A stretch of DNA of 64,000 nucleotides from Pantoea nemavictus. Lineage in GTDB: Bacteria > Pseudomonadota > Gammaproteobacteria > Enterobacterales > Enterobacteriaceae. This document shows, piece after piece, positions 46,715 through 57,184 of this stretch. Under the pieces are notes generated by a model. That model made no database searches and was not told the origin of the DNA. It saw only the letters and a program-made list of their open reading frames with translations. The translations under genes were made by a program, and so were the position numbers. Position 1 is the first letter of the stretch. The number at the start of each line of letters is the position of its first letter. The DNA is taken from assembly GCF_037479095.1 (NCBI RefSeq), contig NZ_JBBGZW010000001.1, positions 1,488,001-1,552,000 on the forward strand, read 5' to 3'.

Positions 46715-47956
46715 TTAACGCTCGCGGAATGCTTCTTTGGCTTTCAGGACCGGCTTCAGCAGGTAATCGAGAATGGTTTTCTCACCCGTGCGCACTTCGA
46801 CGGTAGCGATCATGCCGGGAATAATCGGCAGATCTTTATTACCCGCATGTAAGGTGCTTTTATCCGTCAAAATTAATACGCGATAGTAGGTATCATCCGG
46901 ACGTCCACTGGCGGCTTTCTGATCGTCTTTCAACGTATCCGGACTGATGTACTCCACGTGTCCATCAAGCCCGCCGTAGATGGCAAAGTCGTAGGCAGTG
47001 ATCTTTACCTTGGCCGGTAAACCAGGGCGCAGGAATGCCACATCCGAAGGACGAATTTTTCCCTCTACCAGCAGCTGTTCTTCCAGAGGAACGATTTCCA
47101 GAATATGTTCGCCCGGCTGAATCACCCCGCCGATGGTATTAACACGCACGTTTTTCACCGTGCCGCGAACCGGCGCGTTAATGGTGGTACGCTCAACGAT
47201 ATCGGCACGACCAATAAGGTTTTCACTGACCTGGCCCAGCTCAAGCTCCATACGCGCCAGCTCTGCATGAGCGTCAGACTGATAGCGGTTACGACGTTCA
47301 ACGATTTGCGCCTGAATGTCGTTCGCCTGACGCTGCATTCGCAGCAATTCGACTTCTGACAAAAGACCTTTAGCAGCGAGCGGCTCTGCCAGACGAATCT
47401 CGCGCATCGACAGTGCATAACTACGTTGCAGCGAGTTAACACTGTCATTCAAAGCCCTTTTACGTGACTCATAGGCTTTGGTTTCCTGTGAGACAACGGC
47501 CGGATCGCTTTTTACCTGCTCATCAAACATCAACGGCTGCTCATAAGCCTCTGCACGCAAGCGTGCAATGCTGCCTTTCAAACCCACAACTTTGCTCAGT
47601 ACTTCGCGGTAGCTTGATTGCGCGCGCGTCGGATCAATCTTTAGCAGCACATCACCGCGATCCACCACCGTACCTTCCCGCACGTTCATCTCAGCCAGAA
47701 TGCCGCCTTCCAGGCTCTGAATGACCTGTTCACGGCTACGAGAAATGACTTTGCCATCTCCTTTGGTGATCTCTTCCACTCGCGCATAGTTGGCCCAGGT
47801 AATGCCGACACCTAATACCGCAATGATGATCCACATCACCAGCTTGGAACCGGGTGTGGTTTGTGACAGCAGTGAAGCCTGGACGTCATTCATGAATTCG
47901 GCATCAGCAGCGGAAAGACCTTTCGCGCTCTTACGCCATGGCATTAATTTGCTCAT
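46715..47956 (-). CDS. HlyD-family membrane fusion protein (LapC-like)
   Basis: 413 aa. It has a cytoplasmic N-terminus, one transmembrane helix (about residues 38-58, V-M-W-I-I-I-A-V-L-G-V), a biotinyl-lipoyl-like half motif (G-G-I-L-A-E-M-N-V-R-E-G near 90), an alpha-hairpin coiled coil (about 120-270) and a C-terminal beta domain with the matching half (I-N-A-P-V-R-G-T-V near 270). It bridges the ABC transporter and the outer-membrane factor. Start overlaps the ABC transporter stop by 4 bp (ATGA). Confidence 0.93.
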   Translation of the reverse strand: MSKLMPWRKSAKGLSAADAEFMNDVQASLLSQTTPGSKLVMWIIIAVLGVGITWANYARVEEITKGDGKVISRSREQVIQSLEGGILAEMNVREGTVVDRGDVLLKIDPTRAQSSYREVLSKVVGLKGSIARLRAEAYEQPLMFDEQVKSDPAVVSQETKAYESRKRALNDSVNSLQRSYALSMREIRLAEPLAAKGLLSEVELLRMQRQANDIQAQIVERRNRYQSDAHAELARMELELGQVSENLIGRADIVERTTINAPVRGTVKNVRVNTIGGVIQPGEHILEIVPLEEQLLVEGKIRPSDVAFLRPGLPAKVKITAYDFAIYGGLDGHVEYISPDTLKDDQKAASGRPDDTYYRVLILTDKSTLHAGNKDLPIIPGMIATVEVRTGEKTILDYLLKPVLKAKEAFRER

Positions 47957-50262
47957 ACTGCAGCCTCCTCTGCTGCTGCTTCCACCGGCGCTGACACTGC
48001 CGAAGCATCGTTTGCGGGGGCTGGGGCATCCACTACCTGTTCAACTGCCTGACGCGGCCGACGAACTTTATTTTTTCCTTCCAGCGCGGCCAGAACCTGA
48101 TCTTTCGGGCCGTCTGCGACCACTTTTCCCTCTTCCACCACGATGATGCGATCAACCAGCGCCAGAATGGACGGACGGTGCGTCACCACAATCAGCGTGT
48201 GTCCTTCACTGGCACGACGTAAATGCGCCAGGAATTGGTTTTCAGTCATGCTGTCCATTGCGCTGGTCGGCTCATCCATCAGCAGCACTTTAGGGCGCGT
48301 TAACAGCGTTCTTGCCAGGGAAACCAGCTGACGCTGACCGCCGGACAAACCTTCACCGCCCTCTCCTACCGTCAGATTGATCCCACTCGGGTGACGTGCG
48401 GCGACATGATCCAAACCGGTGAGATTAAGCACGCGCAGCAGCTCATTGGCCGTCGCATCTGGACGCCCAATCATGACGTTTTCGCGTAGCGTGCCGTAGA
48501 AAAGACGTGCATCCTGGCCGACAAAACCCACCGCTTTACGCCAGTCCGCCGGATCAATCTGGTTCACATCCAGACCATCGGCGGATATCTGTCCTTGCAC
48601 GGGTTGGTACAAACGCGCCATCACGCGTAGCAAGGTGGACTTGCCGCTGCCGATACGACCTAGAATCGCCACACGCTCTCCGGCTTTGATGCTCAACGAG
48701 ATATCTTTGAGGATCTCCGGATTGGGCTTCATCGGCGGAGCCGGATAGGAGAAGTTGACGTTGCTCAGCGTGATCTCACCACTCAGCGGAGGATCCGTGA
48801 GGTAGGTTTTACTGCTGTCGCGATCGACGGGCATTTCCATCAGCTTGTTTAACGAGGTTAACGCCGCCTTTGCCTGCTGATAGCGCACTGCCAGGCCAAT
48901 TACCTGACCGAGTGGACCGGTGGCACGGCTGGCGAGCATGACGGTCGCGATCATTGCACCCATGGTAAAAGTGCCTTCGTTAATCAGATAAACACCGGCT
49001 ACGACCAACATTACCGTCTGGAATTGCTGCAGGAACGTCACCACACCGGTTGCCAGCGTCGAGTAACGTTTTGATTTCATTGAGTTAGCTGATTGCAGCG
49101 CGCTGAAGTTTTCCCAACGGCGCTGCATATGCGCTTCACCACCAACGGCTTTCAGCGTTTCCATGCCTTCAACCGACTCAATCAGCACGCCTTGCTTAAG
49201 CGAAGCATCTCGCAAGTTCTCTTTCATGATGCGCGCCAGCGGCCACTGGATCGCGGCACTGACGATGATGATCATGGGGATCATCATCAGTGGAATGATG
49301 GCCAGCGGACCGCTAATGAAGAAAATGACGCCGACAAACATCAGAATGAAGGGCAGATCGGAAATGGCTGCCAACGTCGCCGAGGCCACAAAGTCGCGCA
49401 CGGATTCGTACTCACGGATTTGGTTGGCAAACGTACCGGAAGAAGCCGGTTTGTGTTCCATCTGGATTGAGAGTGCCTGGCGGAACAGCATGCTACCCAG
49501 CACCAGATCGGCTTTTTTACCGGCCATATCCAGCAGATGAGCACGTACAAAGCGCGTTACCGCTTCAAACACCATGGCGATGGTGACGCCAATCGCCAGC
49601 GACCACAGCGTCACAAACGCCTGATTTGGCACCACGCGGTCATAAACGTTCATGGTGAAGAAGATGCTGGAGAGCGCTAAAACGTTAATCAACACAGCTG
49701 CAATTGCCGCACTGCGGTAGTAGCGTCGATAGCGCCACAGTGTGGAAAACAGCCAGTGGCCTTTCACTTCCGGCAACATTTCGCTGGCGCGTTCATCCAC
49801 CACCGCTGTTGGTTTTGCCATCACGGCAAAGCCAGCGTAGATCTCATAAAGTTCCGCCATGCTCATCTCGACAGCAGAGGCACTGACTTCTGGCATCACC
49901 AACTGGAAACGCAGTTCGCGCTGATTCTCCTCATTGGTATGAATGCGGCGCGACAGCACAATGCACCCGCCGCCCTCTTTGCGCAGCAGAATCATCGGCA
50001 TCAGTTGTTCCGGTAAATCTTGCAGACGCCGCTCCACCATGCCGCCGGTGATACCCGCATTCTCTAGCGCAGTCATGGCCTGTGAGGGTGAGAGCAATGT
50101 CGCTTTTGGCAAACCGGCCACCAGCGCCTCTTCACTTTTCTCGCGTTTGTAGTGTTTGCAGATCCAAGCCACGCTTTTTAACAACGTGTCATCTACCGTG
50201 GTTTCAATACGAGCAACAGAACGCGCATCCTGCTCCACAGCATCCTGCTTCTGGTCGACCAT
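47953..50262 (-). CDS. Type I secretion ABC transporter (LapB-like)
   Basis: 769 aa. The N-terminal C39-like domain (about residues 15-130) lacks the catalytic Cys, as in RTX and LapA-type transporters, so it docks substrate rather than cleaving it. Six transmembrane helices lie at about 165-430; the nucleotide-binding domain has Walker [10 protein letters not shown], signature L-S-G-G-Q-R-Q and Walker B L-L-M-D-E-P-T. The last 50 residues are Ala/Pro-rich. Start at ATG 50262 has SD CAGGAG; 16 extra upstream codons were rejected. The substrate adhesin is not in the window. Confidence 0.93.
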   Translation of the reverse strand: MVDQKQDAVEQDARSVARIETTVDDTLLKSVAWICKHYKREKSEEALVAGLPKATLLSPSQAMTALENAGITGGMVERRLQDLPEQLMPMILLRKEGGGCIVLSRRIHTNEENQRELRFQLVMPEVSASAVEMSMAELYEIYAGFAVMAKPTAVVDERASEMLPEVKGHWLFSTLWRYRRYYRSAAIAAVLINVLALSSIFFTMNVYDRVVPNQAFVTLWSLAIGVTIAMVFEAVTRFVRAHLLDMAGKKADLVLGSMLFRQALSIQMEHKPASSGTFANQIREYESVRDFVASATLAAISDLPFILMFVGVIFFISGPLAIIPLMMIPMIIIVSAAIQWPLARIMKENLRDASLKQGVLIESVEGMETLKAVGGEAHMQRRWENFSALQSANSMKSKRYSTLATGVVTFLQQFQTVMLVVAGVYLINEGTFTMGAMIATVMLASRATGPLGQVIGLAVRYQQAKAALTSLNKLMEMPVDRDSSKTYLTDPPLSGEITLSNVNFSYPAPPMKPNPEILKDISLSIKAGERVAILGRIGSGKSTLLRVMARLYQPVQGQISADGLDVNQIDPADWRKAVGFVGQDARLFYGTLRENVMIGRPDATANELLRVLNLTGLDHVAARHPSGINLTVGEGGEGLSGGQRQLVSLARTLLTRPKVLLMDEPTSAMDSMTENQFLAHLRRASEGHTLIVVTHRPSILALVDRIIVVEEGKVVADGPKDQVLAALEGKNKVRRPRQAVEQVVDAPAPANDASAVSAPVEAAAEEAAV

Positions 50263-50529
50263 TTCCCGACTCCTGTAAACCTGACAAAAAACGGTGAGCA
50301 GATTGCCCACCGTTGTACCTGTTTGAATTGGGAAAATTCTGACAGAAGGCAGGTTTTAAGCCGTCCAAGACTTGTCTCAAACGGTTATGAATATTTGTTT
50401 AAACTCATGACTGAGGGTGCTGCGGTGGGCTTTATGCCGCTCTTTTATAACGATAATCGCAGGGCTGTTGATGGCTGTCCTGGGCGTGTTATCTTACTGG
50501 CTCGCTTGATAGCAATCGGACAAATAGCA

Positions 50530-51624
50530 ATGGCAAAACAGCGGATAGGAGTTGTGTTTGGCGGCAAGTCGGCCGAGCATGAAGTGTCATTACAGTCAGC
50601 CAAAAATATCCTCGAAGCCATCGATAAGAGTAAATATGAGGTGGTTTTACTGGGGATTGATAAGCAGGGGGAGTGGCATCTGAATGATGCGTCAGGGTTC
50701 TTGCTCAACGCCGAGAATCCGGCGCTGATTGCCCTCAATCGTTCAGGTGAACACGTCGCGCTGGTACCGGGCAGCTCTTCTCAGCAGCTGATTACCCGTC
50801 AGCAAGCGCAACCGCTCTCACAGCTGGATGTGATTTTCCCGATCGTGCACGGTACGCTGGGCGAAGATGGATCGCTGCAGGGTTTATTGCGCATGGCCAA
50901 TCTGCCGTTTGTCGGTTCTGACGTGCTCGGTTCTGCGGTCAGCATGGATAAGGATTTCACCAAACGTCTGCTACGCGATGCGGGACTCAAGGTGGCACCG
51001 TGGCTGAGTGTGACCCAGACACAACGTGCCCATGTTGATGCCCAAGCGGTGATCGCCCGCTTTGGCTTACCGCTGTTTATCAAACCCGCGAACCAGGGAT
51101 CTTCGGTCGGGGTGAGTAAAGTCGATAGCCTGGAAGCGTTTGATGCCGCGCTGGACCTCGCCTTTACTTTCGATCGTAAAGTCCTGATTGAGCAAGGTAT
51201 CAAAGGACGCGAAATCGAATGCGCCGTGTTGGGTAATGAGTCCCCGCAAGCCAGTCCCTGTGGTGAGGTCGTGGTGCACGATGCTTTCTACTCCTACGAC
51301 ACTAAATACATCAGCGAAAGCGGTGCGCAGGTGGTGGTTCCCGCCGCCATCAGTGACGCAGCCAGCGAGGCGATTCGCGCCGTGGCGATCACCGCATTCC
51401 AGGCGCTGGAGTGTTTTGGCATGGCGCGCGTGGATGTGTTCCTGCAGGATGATGGCGAGATTATTGTCAACGAAGTGAATACCTTACCTGGCTTCACCAA
51501 CATCAGTATGTATCCAAAGCTATGGCAAGCTGCGGGTTTGAGTTACAGCGATTTGATAACTCGCCTGATTGAGCTGGCGCAGCAGCGCCATCAGCAGAGC
51601 AGCCAGTTGAAAAGCAGCGTGTAG
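50530..51624 (+). CDS. ddlA: D-alanine--D-alanine ligase A
   Basis: 364 aa, matching E. coli DdlA. It makes the D-Ala-D-Ala dipeptide for peptidoglycan precursors. N-terminal [12 protein letters not shown], the ATP-grasp [12 protein letters not shown] near residue 180 and the metal-binding [11 protein letters not shown] near 320 are all present. The longer ORF to 50323 has no support. Confidence 0.95.
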   Translation: MAKQRIGVVFGGKSAEHEVSLQSAKNILEAIDKSKYEVVLLGIDKQGEWHLNDASGFLLNAENPALIALNRSGEHVALVPGSSSQQLITRQQAQPLSQLDVIFPIVHGTLGEDGSLQGLLRMANLPFVGSDVLGSAVSMDKDFTKRLLRDAGLKVAPWLSVTQTQRAHVDAQAVIARFGLPLFIKPANQGSSVGVSKVDSLEAFDAALDLAFTFDRKVLIEQGIKGREIECAVLGNESPQASPCGEVVVHDAFYSYDTKYISESGAQVVVPAAISDAASEAIRAVAITAFQALECFGMARVDVFLQDDGEIIVNEVNTLPGFTNISMYPKLWQAAGLSYSDLITRLIELAQQRHQQSSQLKSSV

Positions 51625-51640
51625 TCAAGTGTGACGTGGC

Positions 51641-53065
51641 TCAGGCCACGTCATGCATCATGCTGCGCGGCTCCATCGCCGGTGAGGTTTGATTACGGCC
51701 ATTGCGCTTGGCGAGGTAGAGGTTTTTATCCGCCGCTGACACTAAACGGTTAATCACGCCAGGCCATTCACGTTCGCTCTGCGCACTGCCGCGCGCCAGA
51801 CCTAAGCTGGCTGTCACCGTCACCGTGTTGCCCTGAATCCAGAACTTCTCTTTCACCATCGCCTGACGCACCGTTTCAGCCAGTTGGTACAGCTGGCTGT
51901 GATTGCAGTCGAAAACCACTATCACAAACTCCTCCCCGCCAAAGCGACAAACCATACCGCGATTGCCCACTACCCGCTGAATACGACGCGCAATCTCTTC
52001 CAGCACGCAATCTCCGGCATCATGACCAAAATTGTCATTAATGGCTTTGAAGTAGTCGACATCCAGCATCACCACGCCCGCTTCACGCTGCAGTGAAAAC
52101 GGCTCATTTCTCAGGCTCTCATACAGGCCAGAGCGCGAGAGTAGCTGAGTGAGAAAATCAAAATTTGCTCGTAATGCGAGACGATGATTCAGCTGCCGAA
52201 TCGCGTCCATGCTCACCGCCACCAACAATGGACTCAGCGCGACAGTGGCCACGCCAAGGCGGGCTGAAGTGAGGTGGCTAATCGGTAGTAGCGCGTCGTC
52301 GCCCTGAATGTTCATCACGCCATGCGACACTAATACAATCTCGGTGATGCCGGTGATGAGGATCACCAGGCTGGTCAGCGGAATGGGCAACACAATTGCA
52401 CACCAGATCAGCGCTGGTACCGGGAATGTCAGGCTGCCTGCGCCGCCAATCAACGCGCCCACGGTTAGCGAGAGGATCACCGCTGCCAGTGCCAACAGTT
52501 TGCCCGGATGCAGCAAGGTACGCGGCGCTACGGTGCGCAGCGGACGCGCCAGCATCACTGGCAGCAACATCAGTGACGTTGAGAATTGCTCGCTAAACCA
52601 GTCGCCCCACGCCACGATAAAACGCGCATTGAAGTCGATATCCTGCGCCCATGCCCCCCAGGTTGCGCAAGCCGCCGCGCCGAGAAAACAGGCCGGGAAA
52701 ATGCGCATGGCATTGACCACCTGGCTGTTAGCAGAAGGACGTTGCAGATGTTTGATCAGCATACTGACCGAGACGAGGATAAAAAGAATATTGGCAAAAT
52801 TCACGGTAAACGCAGGCAGCGCCCAGCCGGAAAATACCGTGTCGTTAAAAATCATCGCACTGAAGCACACCAGATAGCTGGAAGTGGTGTGCAAAAACGG
52901 ATTACGCACCATTAAACCGGCGACCAATGCATTCACCGGCCAAAACAGTGAAAACTCTTGCGGGATGCGCAAATGGCTGCCAATAAAGCAGAAAAAAAGC
53001 GTAATGAAGAACAGCGTGAGAGTATTCTTTTTTAAATTATTCTCTTCAAACAGCATAACGCGCAT
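51641..53065 (-). CDS. MASE1-GGDEF diguanylate cyclase
   Basis: 474 aa from ATG 53065 (SD AGGG); in-frame starts at 53107-53119 are possible. An eight-helix MASE1 sensor domain occupies about residues 1-300 (F-W-P-V-N-A-L near 40). The GGDEF domain (about 310-465) has D-V-D-Y-F-K-A-I-N-D and the active-site G-G-E-E-F, so it should make cyclic di-GMP. The product-inhibition R-x-x-D is absent (G-N-R-G at that place). Converges with ddlA. Confidence 0.9.
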   Translation of the reverse strand: MRVMLFEENNLKKNTLTLFFITLFFCFIGSHLRIPQEFSLFWPVNALVAGLMVRNPFLHTTSSYLVCFSAMIFNDTVFSGWALPAFTVNFANILFILVSVSMLIKHLQRPSANSQVVNAMRIFPACFLGAAACATWGAWAQDIDFNARFIVAWGDWFSEQFSTSLMLLPVMLARPLRTVAPRTLLHPGKLLALAAVILSLTVGALIGGAGSLTFPVPALIWCAIVLPIPLTSLVILITGITEIVLVSHGVMNIQGDDALLPISHLTSARLGVATVALSPLLVAVSMDAIRQLNHRLALRANFDFLTQLLSRSGLYESLRNEPFSLQREAGVVMLDVDYFKAINDNFGHDAGDCVLEEIARRIQRVVGNRGMVCRFGGEEFVIVVFDCNHSQLYQLAETVRQAMVKEKFWIQGNTVTVTASLGLARGSAQSEREWPGVINRLVSAADKNLYLAKRNGRNQTSPAMEPRSMMHDVA

Positions 53066-53294
53066 ACGTCTGAACCCTGTAACGTAGAAATCGCTGCCAT
53101 CAGCCATGGGCATCAGCAAGCATTAAACCTGAAATAACCGCGCGATGATTCGGTAATTAAGCAAGTGTTCGTCATCCTACTCTGCGGCTGGACGGCGCTC
53201 AATCTGCCATGAAAACAGCATGGAAACCAAATGGCAGGGTGGGAACGCCAGAGACAAAAGATCAAGCCGGCGGCAATTATGCCCTGTAAATAAA

Positions 53295-53323
53295 AAAATC
53301 GGCTATCCGAGATATCCGATTTT
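53295..53323 (-). terminator. Terminator after the SulP gene
   Basis: AAAATCGG/CCGATTTT stem with inner pairing and A/T-runs on both sides. Confidence 0.7.
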
Positions 53324-53359
53324 TACTTTCAAAACTACCGTTAATGCCAGGATTTAGGG

Positions 53360-54835
53360 TTATTTCAACGCCACAGGCCACTGACTGAGGCGAATGCCAC
53401 GTTGGCGCGCGTTTTCGCCAAAGTCTTGCAGCACAGCCTTCACATCCGGATCCATATATTTAGCGTTATCGTGCTCGGCAACCACCACGCTATTTTCCGG
53501 AATCTCTGCCAGTAATCCCTGCAGTTTCGGATTATGCATAAAGGTCAGATTTTGCTGGAAGCGTAATACGTAATGATCGTCATAACGCGTGAGCTGCAAT
53601 GCATTGCGATGGCTTTTATAGATACTGCAAAGGATTTGCGTCGCGATGCCAATTCCGATGCCGGCCAGCATGCCAAATACGATAATGCCGCCGATAGTGG
53701 CAAGGAATGGCACATATTGCTGGGGCCCCATGCGCATCTGCTCAATGAACAGGCGTGGCGTAGCCAGCTTATAGCCGGTATAAAGCAGCACCGCCGCCAG
53801 ACTGGCAAGCGGGATAGCATTAAGCAGATGGCTAAACCACAAGCCGCAGATCAGCAGCAGCCCACCATGAATCAGGATGGAGAGCTTAGTTTGCGCCCCC
53901 GCACTGACGTTAACCGAGCTGCGCACAATCACCGCGGTAATGGGCATTGCGCCGAGGAAACCGGCGGCCAAATTACCCATCCCTTGAGCAAACATCTCTC
54001 TGTTGGGCGATGGCGCAGGATGCTGCGGACGCAGTTTTTTTAGCGCTTCCTGACTCAGCAGTGTTTCAAGACTCGCTACCAGCGCCAGGGTTATCGCCAC
54101 CATCCACACCGAAGGATTCCGCCATGCTTGCCAATCTGGCGTTTCCAGTTCTGCCACCAACGCTGACATGCTATCGAAGGCAGGTAGTGCGATACGCGGC
54201 AAGCTTTCTGCCAGTGAAGGAAACAGGCGATCGCCAAACACCGTCGCAGCACAACCTAGCAGTACCGCCACCAGCGGACCGGGCATCCAGCTCAGGGCCT
54301 TCACCGATTTGATCAGCGGCGTGGTCCACAACCAGAGGATGATCAGGCCAGTGCCGGCAACCAACATTGCACTGCTTGAGAACTGAAACTCACCGTTCAC
54401 CAGCGAAATTAATTCGACGTCTCCCGCGGCACCCAGTGCCACCGGAATTTGCTGCATAATCAGCAAAATACCAATTGCCGCCAGCATGCCTTTAATGACG
54501 CTGCTCGGTACCAGCGTGATAAAACGTCCTGCACGTAATAAGCCAAAAAGACACTGCAATCCACCCGCCAGAATAAGCGCGGTGAGAAAGGCAGAAAAAC
54601 TGCCTAGCGTCGCGATCGACGCGACCACAATAGTGACTAATCCCGCCGCCGGACCGCTGACCGCAAAGCGCGAAGGGCTCAGCGCAGTGACCAGCAAACC
54701 GCCAATCACGCCGGTAAGCAGACCAGCAAAGGGTGGCAGTCCGCTAGCCTGAGCGATACCAAGACAGAGCGGCAGCGCCACCAGAAACACCACCAAACCA
54801 GCCGGAATATCCTGACGAAGCGTGTTTAAATTCAT
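53360..54835 (-). CDS. SulP-family anion transporter
   Basis: 491 aa, about 10-12 transmembrane helices (from D-I-P-A-G-L-V-V-F-L-V-A-L-P-L near residue 9 to about 405), then a short cytoplasmic C-terminal region (about 405-491) where a STAS-like domain is expected but is shortened. Substrates of the family are sulfate, bicarbonate or C4 dicarboxylates; the substrate here is not predictable. The conserved G-P-A-A-G-L near 70 and A-S-L-E-T-L-L near 265 support the family. Start at ATG 54835; longer in-frame codons upstream rejected. Confidence 0.88.
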   Translation of the reverse strand: MNLNTLRQDIPAGLVVFLVALPLCLGIAQASGLPPFAGLLTGVIGGLLVTALSPSRFAVSGPAAGLVTIVVASIATLGSFSAFLTALILAGGLQCLFGLLRAGRFITLVPSSVIKGMLAAIGILLIMQQIPVALGAAGDVELISLVNGEFQFSSSAMLVAGTGLIILWLWTTPLIKSVKALSWMPGPLVAVLLGCAATVFGDRLFPSLAESLPRIALPAFDSMSALVAELETPDWQAWRNPSVWMVAITLALVASLETLLSQEALKKLRPQHPAPSPNREMFAQGMGNLAAGFLGAMPITAVIVRSSVNVSAGAQTKLSILIHGGLLLICGLWFSHLLNAIPLASLAAVLLYTGYKLATPRLFIEQMRMGPQQYVPFLATIGGIIVFGMLAGIGIGIATQILCSIYKSHRNALQLTRYDDHYVLRFQQNLTFMHNPKLQGLLAEIPENSVVVAEHDNAKYMDPDVKAVLQDFGENARQRGIRLSQWPVALK

Positions 54836-55516
54836 GGCGTATCTTCCTCTGCACAAAGGGTAATTAACCGCTTGCAGAGCGGCAAAGCCCACCTGCGATT
54901 TTTCGCTAATAAAGGTTTTAGGGTCATCACAATAATCTTCTCTCAACGTTTAAAAATATCGCTTTCAGGGAATAGCGTCGTCATTAAACGCGCCTATTGA
55001 GAACAATTGAGGATGAAAGCAGAACTTCCTCACAAAAATTGTTTATAGACGCTTATGGATAGAGTTGCATCAGGAATATTTATACGGTCGCCATGCATGG
55101 CTATTTTGTAAAAATAGATTCAACAAATGTATAATTTAAGTAATGTTCTGCAAGTGAGCGCATTATGCATAATTCAAATAATATGCATTGATAACAAATA
55201 AATAGGATAAGAAATTAATGTTATATTCCTTATGCCATTACAAAAATATACACACATCAACACTGTGCCTTCCTATTTATTCGTTAATTTAAACATTTTG
55301 CGTTAAGAGAAATCTTAATTAAAAAATTTATGATTGGCATGATTCACTACCTTACCGCCCATTAGGCAATATATTTCACCATTCACAGCGCATATATTAA
55401 GCAAGAGATCAGGAAAATAATGAGGGGAATAATAGTTACATGAAAAAGTAAATATGACTGGACCTGAAGAGGGCACAAATGCGCCTGCAAGGACAGGCGC
55501 TATTTCGCTTGACGAA
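54836..55516. other. A+T-rich intergenic region
   Basis: About 680 bp with no supported ORF, apart from a hairpin near its right end (55481-55500). The 55100-55450 stretch is very A+T-rich, with no repeat or mobile-element end seen. Confidence 0.5.
55481..55500 (-). terminator. Terminator of the e(P4)-type phosphatase gene
   Basis: Perfect GCGCCTG/CAGGCGC stem with a 6-nt loop, 16 bp past the stop, followed on the minus strand by ATTTGTG. Confidence 0.65.
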
Positions 55517-56329
55517 CTATTTACCGTTCCACGCTTTCATGCGCGCATCACGCACCCGCAACTGCTGTTGAGGTGTCAGCTTGTTATAGTTTTCTGCCAT
55601 ACCACTTTCCCAGTCACCATACAGCGGATTCGGCAATACAATGAATTGAGTGCCAAAACGTTGATGGTTGAGACTGACAAACTGCTGCCGCTGAGCATTC
55701 CCCTGATGCCAGGTTGCACCACCAAAATCATTCAGATTGTCGCCGACGTACAGCACCACGTTATAACCGGCATTTTTCACCGCATCGAAGCGCTCCTGCT
55801 TATTCGAATTGCCGGTGCTAAGACGCACGGTTTTATCGCTAACGCCGGTGAAGCCCAACTTATTCAGGTTCTCAACGGTCGCGGTGTAATCCTTTTGATC
55901 GCGATTGGAGATATAGAACATGGTGCCGCCGTGGCTGTTGACGTAATTGGCGAACTCCACTGCGCCCGGAACTGCCGTTGCCTGTCGCGCCTGGGTCCAT
56001 GCCGACCAGGTTTTGCCGGAGAATGGCTGACCGTTCTTCGCCTGCCACGCGCTGTAAGCGCTGTTATCAATCATCGTTTCATCCAGATCGACAATTACCG
56101 CTTTGGGTTTTCCCGCCAGCGATGGCGCCTGATCAAACGCCATGCGCGCTGAGTTAAAGGCCTGCCAGCTCAATGCCTGATACTCGCCGGATTGCTGGAA
56201 CCAGTTTACTGCCAGTACCGACTGCTGACCGAGCTGTTGCTGCGCCTGCTGGTTTGAGGTTTGCGCACAGCCTGACAGCGCTAACGCCATTAAGCCGGAC
56301 GCCGCCAGCAAGGTGATTTTTTTCATCAT
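55517..56329 (-). CDS. Lipoprotein e(P4)-family acid phosphatase / 5'-nucleotidase
   Basis: 270 aa class C (HAD) phosphatase. Signal peptide with lipobox L-A-L-S-G-C near residue 20, then the catalytic D-L-D-E-T-M near 81 and the second DD-type motif V-G-D-N-L-N-D-F near 195. The Haemophilus relative hydrolyses NMN and other phosphates in the periplasm; NAD-precursor scavenging is possible but not shown. A second ATG at 56326 could be the start. Confidence 0.9.
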   Translation of the reverse strand: MMKKITLLAASGLMALALSGCAQTSNQQAQQQLGQQSVLAVNWFQQSGEYQALSWQAFNSARMAFDQAPSLAGKPKAVIVDLDETMIDNSAYSAWQAKNGQPFSGKTWSAWTQARQATAVPGAVEFANYVNSHGGTMFYISNRDQKDYTATVENLNKLGFTGVSDKTVRLSTGNSNKQERFDAVKNAGYNVVLYVGDNLNDFGGATWHQGNAQRQQFVSLNHQRFGTQFIVLPNPLYGDWESGMAENYNKLTPQQQLRVRDARMKAWNGK

Positions 56330-56435
56330 TTCATCCTTAAGTGATTAGGGTCAGTTTTTGTAAAGCTTTAAAAATGTAGCAGTTAACGTAAGCTGTGGGC
56401 ACCAGAATAACGCCGTTTTATAAGAGGAGAGACTT

Positions 56436-57155
56436 ATGACACAGCACCAACACAGCGGTCCACGATCAACGCTGCTGGATGGATTTTCCTGGCTGGAATA
56501 CGCATTTCAGCCCGCTGGTCAGCCGGTTCCAAGCGATGCGGCTTATGGCCAGCAGCGTCATAGCGCTAACGTGGTGCTGGCTAAGCAAAATCTGCCGCCA
56601 AAAAGTTGTGAATCCGATGGCGTGATTGGCGAAGATCATCTGCCGGTAGCTGTGTATACCGCCGATTGTTTGCCGGTTTTATTTGCTGATACGCAGCAGC
56701 ATCAGGTGGCGGCGGTTCACGCCGGATTAAAAGGCACGCTGGGCGGTGTGTTACATAATGCCGTCGATCGTCTGTTAGCACGGGGCGCCAGGCTCGAAAC
56801 GCTGCATGTGGCCATCGGTCCCGCCATCGGTCCATGCTGCTATGAACTGGGCCAGGATCTTGTCACGCAAATGCAGGATCGTCCCGACCTTCCGCCCCTA
56901 AAGTGGTCAGCTCAGCAGCCACACAATGCACAGGCCATTCGCCCGCAGGCGCAAGCACAGCAGCAAGGAATTTGGTTTGATTTGCCACATCTGGCGCGGG
57001 AATTATTGTTACAGCGCGGTATTCAGGCTGAGCATATTGAGGTGCTGAAGGTTTGCACTTACTGCATGGCGGAGTCGGGATCCAGCTATCGCTACAACAC
57101 CCACTTTGACAGCGGCTACCAATCGCGCTTTTCGTGGATTCGCACCCGCGCTTAA
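56436..57155 (+). CDS. YfiH/LACC1-family protein (purine nucleoside phosphorylase-like), paralogue
   Basis: 239 aa. Metal-site motifs are visible: R-H-S-A-N-V near residue 36 (first His), Y-T-A-D-C-L-P-V near 75 (Cys) and A-V-H-A-G near 90 (second His), then G-P-A-I-G-P-C-C-Y-E-L. Family members phosphorolyse purine nucleosides or oxidise phenols. The H-A-G-L-K-G variant and the location beside the idonate operon suggest a divergent second copy, not the conserved yfiH next to clpB. Promoter and SD (GAGGAG) are good. Confidence 0.8.
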   Translation: MTQHQHSGPRSTLLDGFSWLEYAFQPAGQPVPSDAAYGQQRHSANVVLAKQNLPPKSCESDGVIGEDHLPVAVYTADCLPVLFADTQQHQVAAVHAGLKGTLGGVLHNAVDRLLARGARLETLHVAIGPAIGPCCYELGQDLVTQMQDRPDLPPLKWSAQQPHNAQAIRPQAQAQQQGIWFDLPHLARELLLQRGIQAEHIEVLKVCTYCMAESGSSYRYNTHFDSGYQSRFSWIRTRA

Positions 57156-57178
57156 GGCTTCACCTCCCTGTGAAGCCT
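57155..57178. terminator. Hairpin between the YfiH-like gene and idnT
   Basis: AGGCTTCAC/GTGAAGCCT stem, 9 bp, between convergent stops, no strong T-run. Confidence 0.5.
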
Positions 57179-57184
57179 CGACGG

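Noticed and set aside
55454..56152. 232-codon plus-strand ORF opposite the e(P4) phosphatase
   Set aside because: It is antisense to a clear lipoprotein gene with all catalytic motifs; the composition is shadow-like.
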